A stretch of 64,000 nucleotides of DNA from positions 248,001 to 312,000 of the forward strand of contig JBFWNG010000003.1 of NCBI GenBank assembly GCA_050251195.1. The letters are read 5' to 3'. Of the stretch, positions 8,215 through 18,160 are shown one piece after another. Origin of the DNA: JBFWNG01 sp050251195. Lineage in GTDB: Bacteria; Bdellovibrionota_B; Oligoflexia; Oligoflexales; Oligoflexaceae. Within the stretch, counting starts at the first letter, position 1. The number at the start of each line of letters is the position of its first letter. Position numbers and translations under genes: made by a program. The notes below the pieces were generated by a model. The model searched no databases and was not told the origin of the DNA. It saw only the letters and a program-made list of their open reading frames with translations.

Positions 8215-9370
8215 GTTTGTACTCCTTAATTAAGAACACTACCATAGGCAGAATAACCTGCATCACCCGAAAAGAATTTAATGTCGTTTCTACCGTCACA
8301 CCATTCAAAAGGATAAATACAAGGAGGGCCTTAAACTCTGGACTTCCTCTGAGTAAGAATAAGACTAAAGCACAAATATAAAAAAGAGCGCCTAATACTC
8401 CCGTACCAAAAAGAAGAGCTGGGTACAACCCGTCGTTGTATCGGATCGTTCCTAAACCAAGTCCGAATAGCATTTGGAAATAGCCAGACCTAAAACCACT
8501 AAGACCCCTGAACCAAGTCTCATTGACCCTCATCATGAAAGATGAATCCTCTAGCAACACCTTAGGACTAGTAAGATACCTAAGCGGGAATTCCCCGTAT
8601 GACACACCGAATCTATCGTAAAAAACCCATCCTAATAAAGAAATTGCACAAAATGCTACGACGGCCGAAATGAGGCGTTTCGGATGTCCAATATTTTTAG
8701 AAGTCAAATACAGTATCGTGGTAATGACAAGGGCGAGAGAGTTTGTGCGAGAACGGGAGTAAGCTAAAGCTATTAAACCCGCAGCTATTGTTCCAAAAAT
8801 CAACATCTTTGTGGTCGGATTGATCGAAATGCTTCGATTATATAGAGAAAAGACAACAAATAAAAGGCTACACGACAAAATAAATCCCGCTGGATTTGGA
8901 GACTCGCCAGATTTAAATGGCAAACTTAAGCGAATCCATTCATGAGTAAATTGTACCTTAACCAGTGCGAGGGCGAATAAAAGGAAAATGTTCGCAACCG
9001 AGAGGTGAAATAGCAAGCGCCCAGCCCGGCTTTCAGGGACCAATACCCACGCGGCTAGAAGTAACATTAAATACTGTAGCTGCTTCAGGAAGAGCGCGTA
9101 TTGAAATATCTGTATTTCCTTGCCTGCGAACAAGCACTCAAGAAAAGAAATAATACAAACAGTTATGAAGCCAGTAAAGAAGAGCACAGAAATAAAATCT
9201 CTAGGGGCGATTGTGAGGTTATGTCTTTGTTTTTGAAGATCGTATAGCGCAAATAAAAAAACAGGGATAGATACCACATCGAATATACCTATACCATCCC
9301 CATCCATTTCTAGAATAGGAACGTGAAAAAAGGCGAGGATGCCAAATAAAAAAAGTAAATAGTACCGCAA
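8147..9370 (-). CDS. O-antigen polymerase/ligase-like membrane protein (first of three)
   Basis: A 407-residue, very hydrophobic protein with about ten predicted membrane helices and a longer extracytoplasmic loop before the last helices, as in Wzy polymerases and WaaL ligases. The segment SRSRTNSLALVITTILYLTSK resembles the conserved Arg-containing loop of the Wzy_C family. The start is a TTG at 9370, and an in-frame stop lies shortly upstream. It is followed directly by the Wzz-like gene, a pairing expected for a polymerase and its length regulator. Polymerase versus ligase cannot be settled from sequence alone. Confidence 0.65.
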   Translation of the reverse strand: MRYYLLFLFGILAFFHVPILEMDGDGIGIFDVVSIPVFLFALYDLQKQRHNLTIAPRDFISVLFFTGFITVCIISFLECLFAGKEIQIFQYALFLKQLQYLMLLLAAWVLVPESRAGRLLFHLSVANIFLLFALALVKVQFTHEWIRLSLPFKSGESPNPAGFILSCSLLFVVFSLYNRSISINPTTKMLIFGTIAAGLIALAYSRSRTNSLALVITTILYLTSKNIGHPKRLISAVVAFCAISLLGWVFYDRFGVSYGEFPLRYLTSPKVLLEDSSFMMRVNETWFRGLSGFRSGYFQMLFGLGLGTIRYNDGLYPALLFGTGVLGALFYICALVLFLLRGSPEFKALLVFILLNGVTVETTLNSFRVMQVILPMVVFLIKEYKHDVRRFRRKPALRERYTLSRLP

Positions 9371-9525
9371 TCTCCTGCTCTACGAAAATATGGAATAGAG
9401 GTAGTTATCTCTTCTTTTATACAAAATGTAAAGGTCAGGAATTATAAAAGAAAGTGGTGTGACCGGGTCCTGAGGGCACAAGTGTATGCTACCTTTCTTT
9501 GATTTATCTCAATATTTTGGAAATC

Positions 9526-11544
9526 TCAACTTCCCCATTTCATTTCCAAAGCAAGACGCCTCCTATCGAAACCCTTGCCGAAATTTAAGGGGGTGTAGCA
9601 TCTAGAAGATCTAATCCAGTATCCTATTCGATCAGAAGCAAGTAGATTGGAAATATTCAAAATCAAGGGATCTGCCTGTCTGAGCTTATACGTGTTGTGC
9701 TTCAATATTTGATGCCTATCGAAAATCATCAGTTCGATATAAAGGGGATCCTTTTGTAAGTCGGGGTGTAAAGGTCTAATTTTAAGAATTGCATCCTTTC
9801 GAGCAACATCGACCCCTCCAAAAGAAAGTGCCGAAACATAATTTTCTTCGAAATTATAAAGACGGTGGCAAACCAAGCTCGTCTTGAAGGGGAGCAACTC
9901 CCGGTTTGAGAAATAGGCGAAAACGCTTGACCCACCCACTCCCAAGGTTAAAAGACTTAACAGAAGGATCGCCATTTTAGGCCTGAAGATTATTTTTTCC
10001 GAATGCCGAAATCTTTCGTGGTAGATCCCACCCAATAGCACTGATGCGAGCAGGAGAAACTCTGGCAACAGAAGCGAATGAGCAAATATGTTACCTAATA
10101 CAAGACCCAGCAGCAAAAAAGCAGCACAATTCTTCATTGTTGCGCGATTAGCAAGAAAAACAAGTGGAAGAAGGACAAGGACAAGGAATCCGACAACTCC
10201 AGTCTCAACCATTATTTGAAGGAAAAAATTGTGGGCATTCTCACCCCCGACACTTTCAAAGTACCTGGAACGAGCAAACTCAGGGAAACCACTACTCCGA
10301 AAAAGAAGCCCCTTCCCGAGACCGAGGATTGGGTAGTCCATAATCATCCGAAGAACGGAATAATACACATCCAGACGATGACTCATGATCGTGTCAACAT
10401 CCTCCCAAGTGCTCACATGCTTTAAACTTAAGATCCGATCAACAACATTTGGTTTCCAGGCAAATATCAGAAAACAAGCAATTACCAGGAATAATAGAAA
10501 CAACGGCAGCCTTCGGATTGAAAGAAAACCGAGTCTGATCGCAATTATCCCATAAACCAGAAGTGACACCCCCGCTATGACAATTGAAGCCCTCGAATCG
10601 CTTAACACAATCAAGCATAAACTGGCTATTGATACAACCAAACCAATTACTTGTTTGCGCCAAAGCTTTTTATGCCAACTGAACATTCCTCCAATAAAAA
10701 GCATTAAGCCAAAGCCAGCGCAAGAATGGATATCCGGAAACAAGCTCTTGAACCCTCTTATGGCATTTCCTTCGCTTTTGAAGACCTGCCACAACATAAA
10801 AGCAAACGCAAACCCTCCTGCGGCATATAGGACATTTTCCAATGAGGCGAAACTTACTCTTCCGATCCGAAATGCCCAGAAAGAGCTCAACAGCAAGAAG
10901 TTTGCAGCACAGTATATTATAAGTTCGTTTAAAGGATAAAAATCATCCCTGTAACCAATCCCACGCATATTGATAAAATTGAATTTCAATCCTACCAAAG
11001 AAAAAGAAGAGCCGGCCTGATATAAGTTACGGGCGATCGCAAGAGATACCGACGCAACTAGTACTAATTGAACCGCTATGCTTAAAAAATAGATCACAGG
11101 CGGAGTTTGATCTAGAACGAATTTTAGTTTGCCTTTTCGATAGAACCATAAAAACTGCCCAACCATAAAGCCCAGCGAAGCGTCAAAAACTGAGAGCCGA
11201 TAAAAAAAATTCCCGATATTGAGCGTCTTTTGCACGTACTCGCAGAACCCCTCACCGAAAGGAAGGTAAAAGACAACAAAAGCGAAACCAAATCTCGGCT
11301 CTTTCCACGCCAAAGTAAGAGACAGCAAAAAAACTGCTATATTCGACATTGGCTCATGTGAAACGATAGAGTAGAAATTATTTAATACAAATGCTGCCGA
11401 AAGGAGGATCGCACCAGCCACTATGTGCATGACAAAAAGAGCGCGCAGAAAATGCACGGATAAGAAAGGGCTCCTATATTTTGAGATCCTGTTTATCACA
11501 AAAAACTCTGGTAAGTCGTCTTTGACAAACGGATTTTCAATCAC
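9526..11544 (-). CDS. O-antigen ligase/polymerase family protein (second of three)
   Basis: A 672-residue protein with many membrane helices, a central Wzy_C-like region (VLSDSRASIVIAGVSLLVYG, then LGLGKGLLFRSSGFPEF and ENAHNFFLQIMVETGVVGFLVL), and a roughly 130-residue C-terminal soluble tail with no helix. The pattern of a Gly-rich loop followed by H-N-x-x-L-Q-x-x-x-E-x-G is classical for O-antigen ligases and Wzy enzymes (N-H-N-type ligase motif). The tail is unusual and may be a periplasmic sugar-binding domain. The start appears to be a GTG at 11544, without a clear ribosome site. Confidence 0.78.
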   Translation of the reverse strand: MIENPFVKDDLPEFFVINRISKYRSPFLSVHFLRALFVMHIVAGAILLSAAFVLNNFYSIVSHEPMSNIAVFLLSLTLAWKEPRFGFAFVVFYLPFGEGFCEYVQKTLNIGNFFYRLSVFDASLGFMVGQFLWFYRKGKLKFVLDQTPPVIYFLSIAVQLVLVASVSLAIARNLYQAGSSFSLVGLKFNFINMRGIGYRDDFYPLNELIIYCAANFLLLSSFWAFRIGRVSFASLENVLYAAGGFAFAFMLWQVFKSEGNAIRGFKSLFPDIHSCAGFGLMLFIGGMFSWHKKLWRKQVIGLVVSIASLCLIVLSDSRASIVIAGVSLLVYGIIAIRLGFLSIRRLPLFLLFLVIACFLIFAWKPNVVDRILSLKHVSTWEDVDTIMSHRLDVYYSVLRMIMDYPILGLGKGLLFRSSGFPEFARSRYFESVGGENAHNFFLQIMVETGVVGFLVLVLLPLVFLANRATMKNCAAFLLLGLVLGNIFAHSLLLPEFLLLASVLLGGIYHERFRHSEKIIFRPKMAILLLSLLTLGVGGSSVFAYFSNRELLPFKTSLVCHRLYNFEENYVSALSFGGVDVARKDAILKIRPLHPDLQKDPLYIELMIFDRHQILKHNTYKLRQADPLILNISNLLASDRIGYWIRSSRCYTPLNFGKGFDRRRLALEMKWGS

Positions 11545-11696
11545 AAACTAGCGGCAACAATTTCTTGCTCGCTACAAGGCCCCTCAGATCCGGTTTACCT
11601 AGTGACTCAGCCAAGTCACCATGCAAATGACAAAAACGCTAGAAAATTGATCAAAGATTTATATCGACGACACTCAGAAGCCAATCCCTGACGAAA

Positions 11697-12470
11697 TTAC
11701 GCCGTCACTCTCCGTCTAATATGCTTCCAAAGGTTGTACGACACATAATAGCAGAAGTAGTAACCAGACTGAAAGAGATTTAAGCCTTCGTCATTTCTAT
11801 AGATATTCCATACCCACTTCGCAGCTCTCGCCTTGTTAGAAGACCGGGACCGAGCGCGTAGTCGATAAAATGCCAGATTGTCGCTGAGACCGAAAGCATT
11901 GATACCATTTTTTTTCAATATCTGAAGCCAAAAAAGGTAATCCTCGTGACCTATGTCACTAAACTTAAGGTCGCCTATTGTGCTACGTCTAATGAAAGCA
12001 GTAAGACATGGGATCGTATTTCTTTTAAGCAATTGAGAATACGAAACGCTACTTTTCACTGGCACAGCAGCGCCTATCACATTTCCTTGCTCGTCTATAA
12101 AACGATAAGATGAGTAACAAAAGTCCGCATTCCGACTCAGGCAGAATTCAACTTGGCGCTTCAATTTCTCGGGATTCCAAACATCATCGCTATCAAGGAA
12201 GGCAATAAATTCGCCGCGGCTCTCTTGGAGAGCAACGTTTCTAGCATTTGCCACTCCCAGGTTTTTCTCCAAAAGGATGGGGCGGATTCGGCTGTCCTTC
12301 TCCGCATATCGATCAATAACCTCTCGACTATCGTCCTCGGAAGCGTCGTCACAAACAATCATCTCCCAGTTGCAATAGGTCTGGGCAAGAACACTTTCGA
12401 TGGTAACCGCAATGAACGATGCTGAATTGTATGAAGGCGTGATAATAGACACAAGAGGCATATCCGTCAT
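11697..12470 (-). CDS. glycosyltransferase family 2
   Basis: A 257-residue GT-A enzyme. It begins PLVSIITPSYNSASFIAVTIESVLAQTY, the hallmark GT2 opening, followed by CDDASEDDS and the metal/donor-binding FLDSDDVWNPEKLKRQ. I use the ATG at 12470, preceded by GAGG with proper spacing, rather than the TTG at 12485. It probably adds one sugar to the lipid-linked repeat unit. It follows the initiating phosphotransferase with a short overlap of signals and is almost certainly in the same transcript. Confidence 0.9.
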   Translation of the reverse strand: MTDMPLVSIITPSYNSASFIAVTIESVLAQTYCNWEMIVCDDASEDDSREVIDRYAEKDSRIRPILLEKNLGVANARNVALQESRGEFIAFLDSDDVWNPEKLKRQVEFCLSRNADFCYSSYRFIDEQGNVIGAAVPVKSSVSYSQLLKRNTIPCLTAFIRRSTIGDLKFSDIGHEDYLFWLQILKKNGINAFGLSDNLAFYRLRARSRSSNKARAAKWVWNIYRNDEGLNLFQSGYYFCYYVSYNLWKHIRRRVTA

Positions 12471-12481
12471 TTTCGTTTCCC

Positions 12482-13879
12482 TCAACGGGATCTTTTAGCA
12501 AGTAAAAAAACGGTTCTTAACATGATCCTCAGGTCCATAAAGAAATTATTGAAACAAATATAGAATAGATCGTAGGATAGTTTTTTGTACGTGTCCTCTA
12601 CAGTGTCCATAGCATACCCTTGAAGGAGCTGTGCATGCCCCGTCAATCCTGGCTTCAAAAGATAGCGTAGACGGTACAAAGGGATTTCTTGCATCATCTT
12701 GCGAGCAAAGGACAATGCCTCAGGTCTCGCTCCTACGATTGACATATGGCCCATGAAAATATTGAACAACTGGGGTAGCTCATCAAAATGAAGCGGCCTA
12801 ATAATCCTGCCTATAAGAGTGACACGGTCGTCGTTTGCAGCTGTGAAACCACCGGTAGCCTCCCTATTGCTTTGCTCAATCTTCATCGTGCGGAACTTAT
12901 ACATGATAAAAGGTCGGCAGTACTGGCCCATCCTTGGCTGATTGAAGAACATTCCGCCTTTGCTTGTAAGCTTTATCGCGAAGGCGATTACTATCATCAG
13001 AGGGAGACTAAGTATAATCGCGAAAGAACTAAGGACAATATCAGTGAATCTCTTAACAAAAACATTAAAGAACCTTCTAGTATTTACGCCTTTGAAGAGA
13101 ATCCAATCCCCTTGAATGTCCTTGATGGGGATTCGCTCAAAGATATTGCAGTAGAAGTCCACGTCGCTCACGACTCGGAAGCCTCGCTCTGCCGCTTCCA
13201 AGGCCAAGTCTATAGTCGAAGTGTCGCTGAGACCTTGCTGGGTGACGACTACGTCGGATATCTGAGCTTTGATCAGGTCCACAACGGCCGTCTCGCTATT
13301 CGGGACGCAAACTTCCCAGTTGATATAGCAATAAAACGAACTCTGGTGCCCTTCGAAATTCTTCACAATCCGCTCAGCGCAATCGGAGGAGCCTAATATT
13401 GTGAACCGATAGGGGTTTCGAAATAAAAAGAAGCGAATCGCTAAATGAACTAGGCAGGTCGCTAAGTACGCTCCCGAAACACCTGAAATAAGTGTAATGC
13501 GACCCAGAAATCGATAAAAAAGGAAATAGCTAACCGCCAAACTGACGACGAGCGAAAGAAAACTAATTAGCGTCCCTACTCCTAAAATATTAACCAGCGA
13601 AAATCTGTGTCGCCACTCATAGAAACCTATTCCAAGACCAAGACTACAAAAACTAAAACTGTAGATTCCTGCGAATATGAGAAGGCTTAGGTCAAACGAA
13701 CCGACAGTTTTCCAAGGACTTAACCAAGTTGCGGCAGTGAAAAACGAAAAACTGAGGAAAAAGTCTAGCAAGACAATAAAGACCCGTCGCGGCGTAAACG
13801 CGAGGTCAACAAAACTTTGAGATGCCGGACTAGTTCTAAATCCTGCCTGAATCGATGTCTTGGCTTGAGCGATGTTCAC
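12482..13879 (-). CDS. polyprenyl-phosphate sugar-1-phosphate transferase (initiating enzyme)
   Basis: A 465-residue member of the WcaJ/WbaP family. Four to five N-terminal membrane helices are followed by a CoA-binding-like cytoplasmic domain (FTILGSSDCAERIVKNFEG), then a re-entrant helix and the catalytic C-terminal domain with MYKFRTM, RIIRPLHFDELPQLFNIFMGHMSIVGARPE and KPGLTGHAQLLQGY. These enzymes start repeat-unit synthesis by moving a hexose-1-phosphate to undecaprenyl phosphate. The GTG start follows AGGA. It marks this locus as a lipid-linked, Wzy-type or ABC-type polysaccharide system. Confidence 0.92.
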   Translation of the reverse strand: MNIAQAKTSIQAGFRTSPASQSFVDLAFTPRRVFIVLLDFFLSFSFFTAATWLSPWKTVGSFDLSLLIFAGIYSFSFCSLGLGIGFYEWRHRFSLVNILGVGTLISFLSLVVSLAVSYFLFYRFLGRITLISGVSGAYLATCLVHLAIRFFLFRNPYRFTILGSSDCAERIVKNFEGHQSSFYCYINWEVCVPNSETAVVDLIKAQISDVVVTQQGLSDTSTIDLALEAAERGFRVVSDVDFYCNIFERIPIKDIQGDWILFKGVNTRRFFNVFVKRFTDIVLSSFAIILSLPLMIVIAFAIKLTSKGGMFFNQPRMGQYCRPFIMYKFRTMKIEQSNREATGGFTAANDDRVTLIGRIIRPLHFDELPQLFNIFMGHMSIVGARPEALSFARKMMQEIPLYRLRYLLKPGLTGHAQLLQGYAMDTVEDTYKKLSYDLFYICFNNFFMDLRIMLRTVFLLAKRSR

Positions 13880-13918
13880 AATTGGTATCCTGGTGGCAGT
13901 TATTGTCAGCTCTTAGCA

Positions 13919-14956
13919 CTAATTCCGTTTCAAGACCACACGAATAGGATTCAAGATGCCAAAGGTATCTAATGTTTTTATGAGGATCTTTTTAGCCCTA
14001 AAAAGTACATAACTAGTGTTAAACCATCTATATTTACGCCGACTTTCCATTCTCTTAAGAAAATTCAATACGTCGCTATAGTCGCTTTCGAAGCTATTAG
14101 CCGAAGAACCTTTGACAAAGATTGATCTGACATATTCCGTACTCTTGACGTCGAGGAAACCGTTTTTTGACAGGAGGTTCTTCAACGTTCGCCGAGTAAA
14201 GTGATACGTATGAGCCCCTTGCAAATACTTCAAGAAATCCGAGTCATAATTTAGGCAAATATTTTTGACGCTAGGCACTTCTATATATACCATAGAAGAG
14301 TGGTGCATAAGAGCTCTAATACGTTCAAGTTCTTTATTGGGGTCAAGAACGTGCTCAAAGACATGCGAATATATCACAAGGTCCGGTGTGAAAGGCAACT
14401 TCACGGTATGAATCGACCCATGAAGGAGGTCAAGATCATAGTTTTTTCGGCCAAATGCCAAATATTCTTCTCCTAGATCGCAGCCCACAACCGCCGATCC
14501 CTGATCTCTGAAATATTTTAGGATCCCCCCAGCTCCACATCCGACCTCCAAGATCTTTTTTCCTACGTACTCAATTCCATTCTCACGAAAAAATCGAGCG
14601 ATCCTAATTCCTTTTAAGTATTGACCTTTAAAAAAGGCGTTCGCGGGTCTCTCTGTGCCAACATAGAGTTTTCGGTATTCTGAATTGTAAAATTCTATAT
14701 ATGCCGACTCGGTAAGTCTCGGACTGGCAAAGATAAGCCCACAGTCTTTGCAAATGCTTGTTGGCGAATAAATACCGTAGCGGTCTTTCTCAGCAAGCAG
14801 TTCTAAGTTGCCGCTACCGCATATTGAGCAATAAACAGATTCTAATGCGTACTTCCTGCTATTGATTTTGTCGCTTACCTGTATTTGAATTTTCTTCTGA
14901 ATACCGTTTAGCTTAAGTATTGGCTCGCGGTCATATTTGTAACGTAGATTTAACAT
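13919..14956 (-). CDS. class I SAM methyltransferase with N-terminal Cys4 motif (paralogue 1)
   Basis: A 345-residue protein with a zinc-ribbon-like start (CSICGSG ... CKDCGLIF, residues about 42-77), then a Rossmann methyltransferase domain with motif I ILEVGCGAGGILKYF, an acidic motif II CDLG, and the FEHVLDP segment common to Methyltransf_11/23 proteins. It is a clear full-length paralogue of the protein at 29265-30305, sharing GCGAGGIL, EHVLD, a Y-F-T box and a conserved IRSIFV. Related proteins methylate NDP-sugars or lipid-linked sugars. No transmembrane part. The target in this polymer is unknown. Confidence 0.8.
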   Translation of the reverse strand: MLNLRYKYDREPILKLNGIQKKIQIQVSDKINSRKYALESVYCSICGSGNLELLAEKDRYGIYSPTSICKDCGLIFASPRLTESAYIEFYNSEYRKLYVGTERPANAFFKGQYLKGIRIARFFRENGIEYVGKKILEVGCGAGGILKYFRDQGSAVVGCDLGEEYLAFGRKNYDLDLLHGSIHTVKLPFTPDLVIYSHVFEHVLDPNKELERIRALMHHSSMVYIEVPSVKNICLNYDSDFLKYLQGAHTYHFTRRTLKNLLSKNGFLDVKSTEYVRSIFVKGSSANSFESDYSDVLNFLKRMESRRKYRWFNTSYVLFRAKKILIKTLDTFGILNPIRVVLKRN

Positions 14957-14962
14957 GATTCT

Positions 14963-16237
14963 CTAATTTTTTTCCGTAAGTTGAATCCATTTCCCTTTAG
15001 AGCTGTCCTTACCGAAATGTAGCGCTCTTTCATAAGATTTTATAGAATAGCGATCGAGTTTTGCACTGTCGGCAAAAAAACTTGTAATCGTGGACGCCCA
15101 GATATTGACGACCTCCTCAGTCCGTTCATGGTTATATTCCAGATCTGTAAATGAGGGAAGGAGAACACCATAATCGCCCTCAATTTTCTGCTCAGTCTCA
15201 AGGAGTGGACTGGAGCCTGGCATGAGAATCTCTCGTGGCCCGCATTTGCAGTCAGCTGCAACCACAACACTTCGACATGCCATCGCTTCTAAGAGGGCGT
15301 TGCCAAAACCTTCCCAAAGTGAAGGAAACACAAATATTTTAGCTCGGTTTATGTACATATAAGGATTTTTCTGAAATCCCAAGAAGTAGATGCTTCGAGT
15401 ATAATCTCCCTTGACTAAGTCTTCCATATTTCCGTAGGAGAGACCGAAAGTCTCGCATAAACCCATAAGTTCTGCTTGAAGGGGGCCTTTTCCTAGTATC
15501 ACCAACTGCACTTTCGGGTCGCGCTGCACCACGCGTTGCATAACCCTTATCAAATAAGCATGGCCTTTTTGCTTATTTAATCGACCCGCCGTAACCAAAA
15601 TTTTCCCTTCGAATAAAGGCTCTATCACCCCCGGCAGCCGTTCTTGCGCCGTTTTGCATATTTCTTCTATGTCATATTCGTTATAAATTGTTGTAATTCT
15701 TGCAGATGGCACACCAAAGGTCTGGATTAGGTCGAGACGAGTGGCCTCGCTTAGCGCGACGATCTCCGTTCCTGGTCCATATGATTTTCGGATTACAAAA
15801 CGGTAAAAGGAATTTCGAATAAGCTTAAAGAACGGATTCATGTCTTCCTTCTCAAGATGATGAGATTGGAAGTTTCGATAGGACAAGAGAAACCTTGTTC
15901 GGGGGCAAAAAACCCTAGCAAAAATTGCAACCGCACACGAACGCTCGGTAAAAGCTATCAATACTTTTGTTTTCATTCTTCTCGCAAAGAAGAGGACCCG
16001 CAGCGTTTGAACCGGAAAAAAGAGGGCTTTCCAAAAGGGATGTGCCTTGCCGTCAAGCTTTGTAACTACCACCCTGCGGATATTTGGAGGTACTTCATAA
16101 TCCACTCCGTCCTCTAGATTGCAAATAGTCACATTGTATGATGTACTCAGTTGCATTGCGAGCCTGAGAGCAGCGCGTTCGGCCCCGCCTCCGAGAAGAC
16201 AGGGGACCAAAATTACGACGTTCGGCGGCAACGGCAT
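14963..16237 (-). CDS. glycosyltransferase family 4
   Basis: A 424-residue GT-B glycosyltransferase. VPCLLGGGAERAALRLAMQL is the typical N-terminal acceptor-domain loop. ILVTAGRLNKQKGHAYLIRVM opens the donor domain, and FVFPSLWEGFGNALLEAMACRSVVVAADCKCGPREIL carries the E-x7-E signature plus a CGPREIL segment seen in PglH/PglJ/AmsK-type N-acetylhexosaminyl transferases. The ATG lies just after the stop of the upstream NeuB-like gene (TAATATG). The predicted role is elongation of the lipid-linked repeat unit in the cytoplasm. Confidence 0.88.
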   Translation of the reverse strand: MPLPPNVVILVPCLLGGGAERAALRLAMQLSTSYNVTICNLEDGVDYEVPPNIRRVVVTKLDGKAHPFWKALFFPVQTLRVLFFARRMKTKVLIAFTERSCAVAIFARVFCPRTRFLLSYRNFQSHHLEKEDMNPFFKLIRNSFYRFVIRKSYGPGTEIVALSEATRLDLIQTFGVPSARITTIYNEYDIEEICKTAQERLPGVIEPLFEGKILVTAGRLNKQKGHAYLIRVMQRVVQRDPKVQLVILGKGPLQAELMGLCETFGLSYGNMEDLVKGDYTRSIYFLGFQKNPYMYINRAKIFVFPSLWEGFGNALLEAMACRSVVVAADCKCGPREILMPGSSPLLETEQKIEGDYGVLLPSFTDLEYNHERTEEVVNIWASTITSFFADSAKLDRYSIKSYERALHFGKDSSKGKWIQLTEKN

Positions 16238-16238
16238 A

Positions 16239-18149
16239 TTAGAAGATACCCGACAGACGATTCAGCGCCGTCCAGAACCCCTCGCCCAGATTCTTATGCC
16301 CTTGCCAAATTTCGGGTATGAACCAGGCCTTCGGGCAATAAGCATCAAAAACCCCGGCTAACATTTGGAAGTCCATTTCTCCATCACCGATCTGCAAACC
16401 CTCCCCGTCAACACCAGAGCTATCTCCGAGATGTAGGTGGGCCGTGTAGGGCGCAACCGTGGAATAAAAGTACTTGGGATCAATCTTCAAATGGTTACAG
16501 GCAAGAAAAGAGTGAGAAACATCCAAGGTAATACGGTAGTGATTTGCCTTACAAAATTCGGCTATCTCTTCGGGGTATAAGAATAGGTTTTGATACTGCT
16601 GTCCACCCATGTGCCACGGAAAAGGCGCGGTGGATTGAGGTAGAATCTCGACGCCGGAATCTTCCACCGTTCTCAGATTTTGTAGGATTTTTTCGTACTT
16701 TGGCTGACGCTCCGCTGGCGTTAACGGTCTGTCTGTCGTAAATCCTCCGATAGTTGCCACAACAAAGGGTCGAGCAGTTCTTGGGAAGAGTTCCTTCAAA
16801 CGAAGCGTCGCATCGATGGTGCGCTTCATATTATCAAGTGATTTTTGCAAGTATTTTGGATCGTCGGAGCAGAGGTCTAAAATGTGATCATTCTCAAACA
16901 ACTCGGGGGCATGCACTGTAAATCCCATATTATCTTGTTTGTCCAAATATTGATACGGGTCGAGGTCTAAATCCCCGTAACTCATATGAAACTCGATAAA
17001 ATCAGGTCGTACAATACCGAGAAATTTGCGCGTATCATGGTATCTTATGGGTATTCCCCATGGACGTCGAAATCTATAGGCTTCCGGTTTAGCGCCTTGC
17101 GCATCCGGTAAATCACTTGGGAAAAGCACTTCACCTTTTTTCAGACTCCTCTTAGCTTTTATTCCGATAATTTTACTCAAAAAATAGGGCGGGAGTCCTT
17201 GGCCTGGACTTACGATCGTGACATCTGACTCAGTAATTACCTCGCCTACATTGACTTCTCTCGTTAAAGCCAGACTTTTTCCAAGGTTCTCACGGTTCAT
17301 CATTTCGCCTTGACTCAGCCGACGAGTCGGGGCCTCACATGACATCGCCTCCTCTACTTCCCGAATGCATTTGACCATATTAGTTAGCTCACTTGGTAGT
17401 AAACTAACTTTGTGGTCTACACCTTCAAGGCTTTTATCCAAGGTAAAATGTTTCTCGATAATCTTTGCGCCCAGGGCAACCGCTGCTATTGGAACATGGT
17501 ACCCGCGTTCATGTCCCGAATATCCGACGATCGGAGTCATTTCGATCAAACGACTAAGATATCGAAGATTGACATCTTTAAATGGAGCAGGATAAGTCGA
17601 ATTGCAGTGCAACAGAGCGTAAGGAATATCAAGGGAATTAAGAAGTTTAATACCTGCACGCACTTCCGCTTCTGTCGACATTCCCGTTGAGCAGATGAGG
17701 GGTTTTCGAGTTCTGGCAAGTCGTTCAATGAGTTGATGGTTGGTGAAGTCTGCCGAGGCGATTTTGTATAATTGAACACCTATGTCCTCAAGGACCTCGA
17801 CACTCTTTAAGTCCCAGGGTGTACAAAAAGCTAATATGTGCCTCTCTCTACAATACTGAAAAATTTCGTACATTTCGGCGTTGGACAGCTGGTATTTTTC
17901 TAGGAGATCCAGAGTATATTGTGTTCCCAGATCAGCGGCATCTTTAGAGGTTTTATGTAGACCACCGTAGAGGGCATCCATGTTGCGTAACTGGAATTTT
18001 ACCGCATCCACGCCAGCTTTCGCACACTCGTCGACCATCAACTTAGCGCGCGCCAAGCTGCCATTATGATTGTTTCCAATTTCTGCGATGATGAAGCAAG
18101 GCGCTCTTTCACCGATTTTCTTGTCTTTAATTTCAAAAAATTTCTGCAT
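16239..18149 (-). CDS. NeuB-family ulosonate synthase fused to a TIM-barrel isomerase-like domain
   Basis: This 636-residue protein has three parts. Residues 1 to about 280 are a NeuB/SpsE/LegI-type barrel (CFIIAEIGNNHNG, DAVKFQ, and HCNSTYPAPFKDVNL), which condenses phosphoenolpyruvate with an aldose to form a 3-deoxy-2-ulosonic acid. Residues about 285-350 form the SAF (antifreeze-like) domain (SLALTREVNVGEVITESDV ... KKGEVL). Residues about 360-636 form a second, xylose-isomerase/AP-endonuclease-2-like barrel (FIEFHMSYGDLD, LDVSHSFLACNHL, AHLHLGDSSGVDGEG). Plain NeuB enzymes end after SAF at about 350 residues. The fusion suggests coupled substrate isomerisation and condensation, which is inference. 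Confidence 0.85.
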   Translation of the reverse strand: MQKFFEIKDKKIGERAPCFIIAEIGNNHNGSLARAKLMVDECAKAGVDAVKFQLRNMDALYGGLHKTSKDAADLGTQYTLDLLEKYQLSNAEMYEIFQYCRERHILAFCTPWDLKSVEVLEDIGVQLYKIASADFTNHQLIERLARTRKPLICSTGMSTEAEVRAGIKLLNSLDIPYALLHCNSTYPAPFKDVNLRYLSRLIEMTPIVGYSGHERGYHVPIAAVALGAKIIEKHFTLDKSLEGVDHKVSLLPSELTNMVKCIREVEEAMSCEAPTRRLSQGEMMNRENLGKSLALTREVNVGEVITESDVTIVSPGQGLPPYFLSKIIGIKAKRSLKKGEVLFPSDLPDAQGAKPEAYRFRRPWGIPIRYHDTRKFLGIVRPDFIEFHMSYGDLDLDPYQYLDKQDNMGFTVHAPELFENDHILDLCSDDPKYLQKSLDNMKRTIDATLRLKELFPRTARPFVVATIGGFTTDRPLTPAERQPKYEKILQNLRTVEDSGVEILPQSTAPFPWHMGGQQYQNLFLYPEEIAEFCKANHYRITLDVSHSFLACNHLKIDPKYFYSTVAPYTAHLHLGDSSGVDGEGLQIGDGEMDFQMLAGVFDAYCPKAWFIPEIWQGHKNLGEGFWTALNRLSGIF

Positions 18150-18160
18150 GTTTCTTGTCC

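Noticed and set aside
12788..13396. 202-residue frame on the + strand
   Set aside because: It lies wholly inside the initiating phosphotransferase gene on the other strand, whose family motifs are clear; no ribosome site or recognisable fold.
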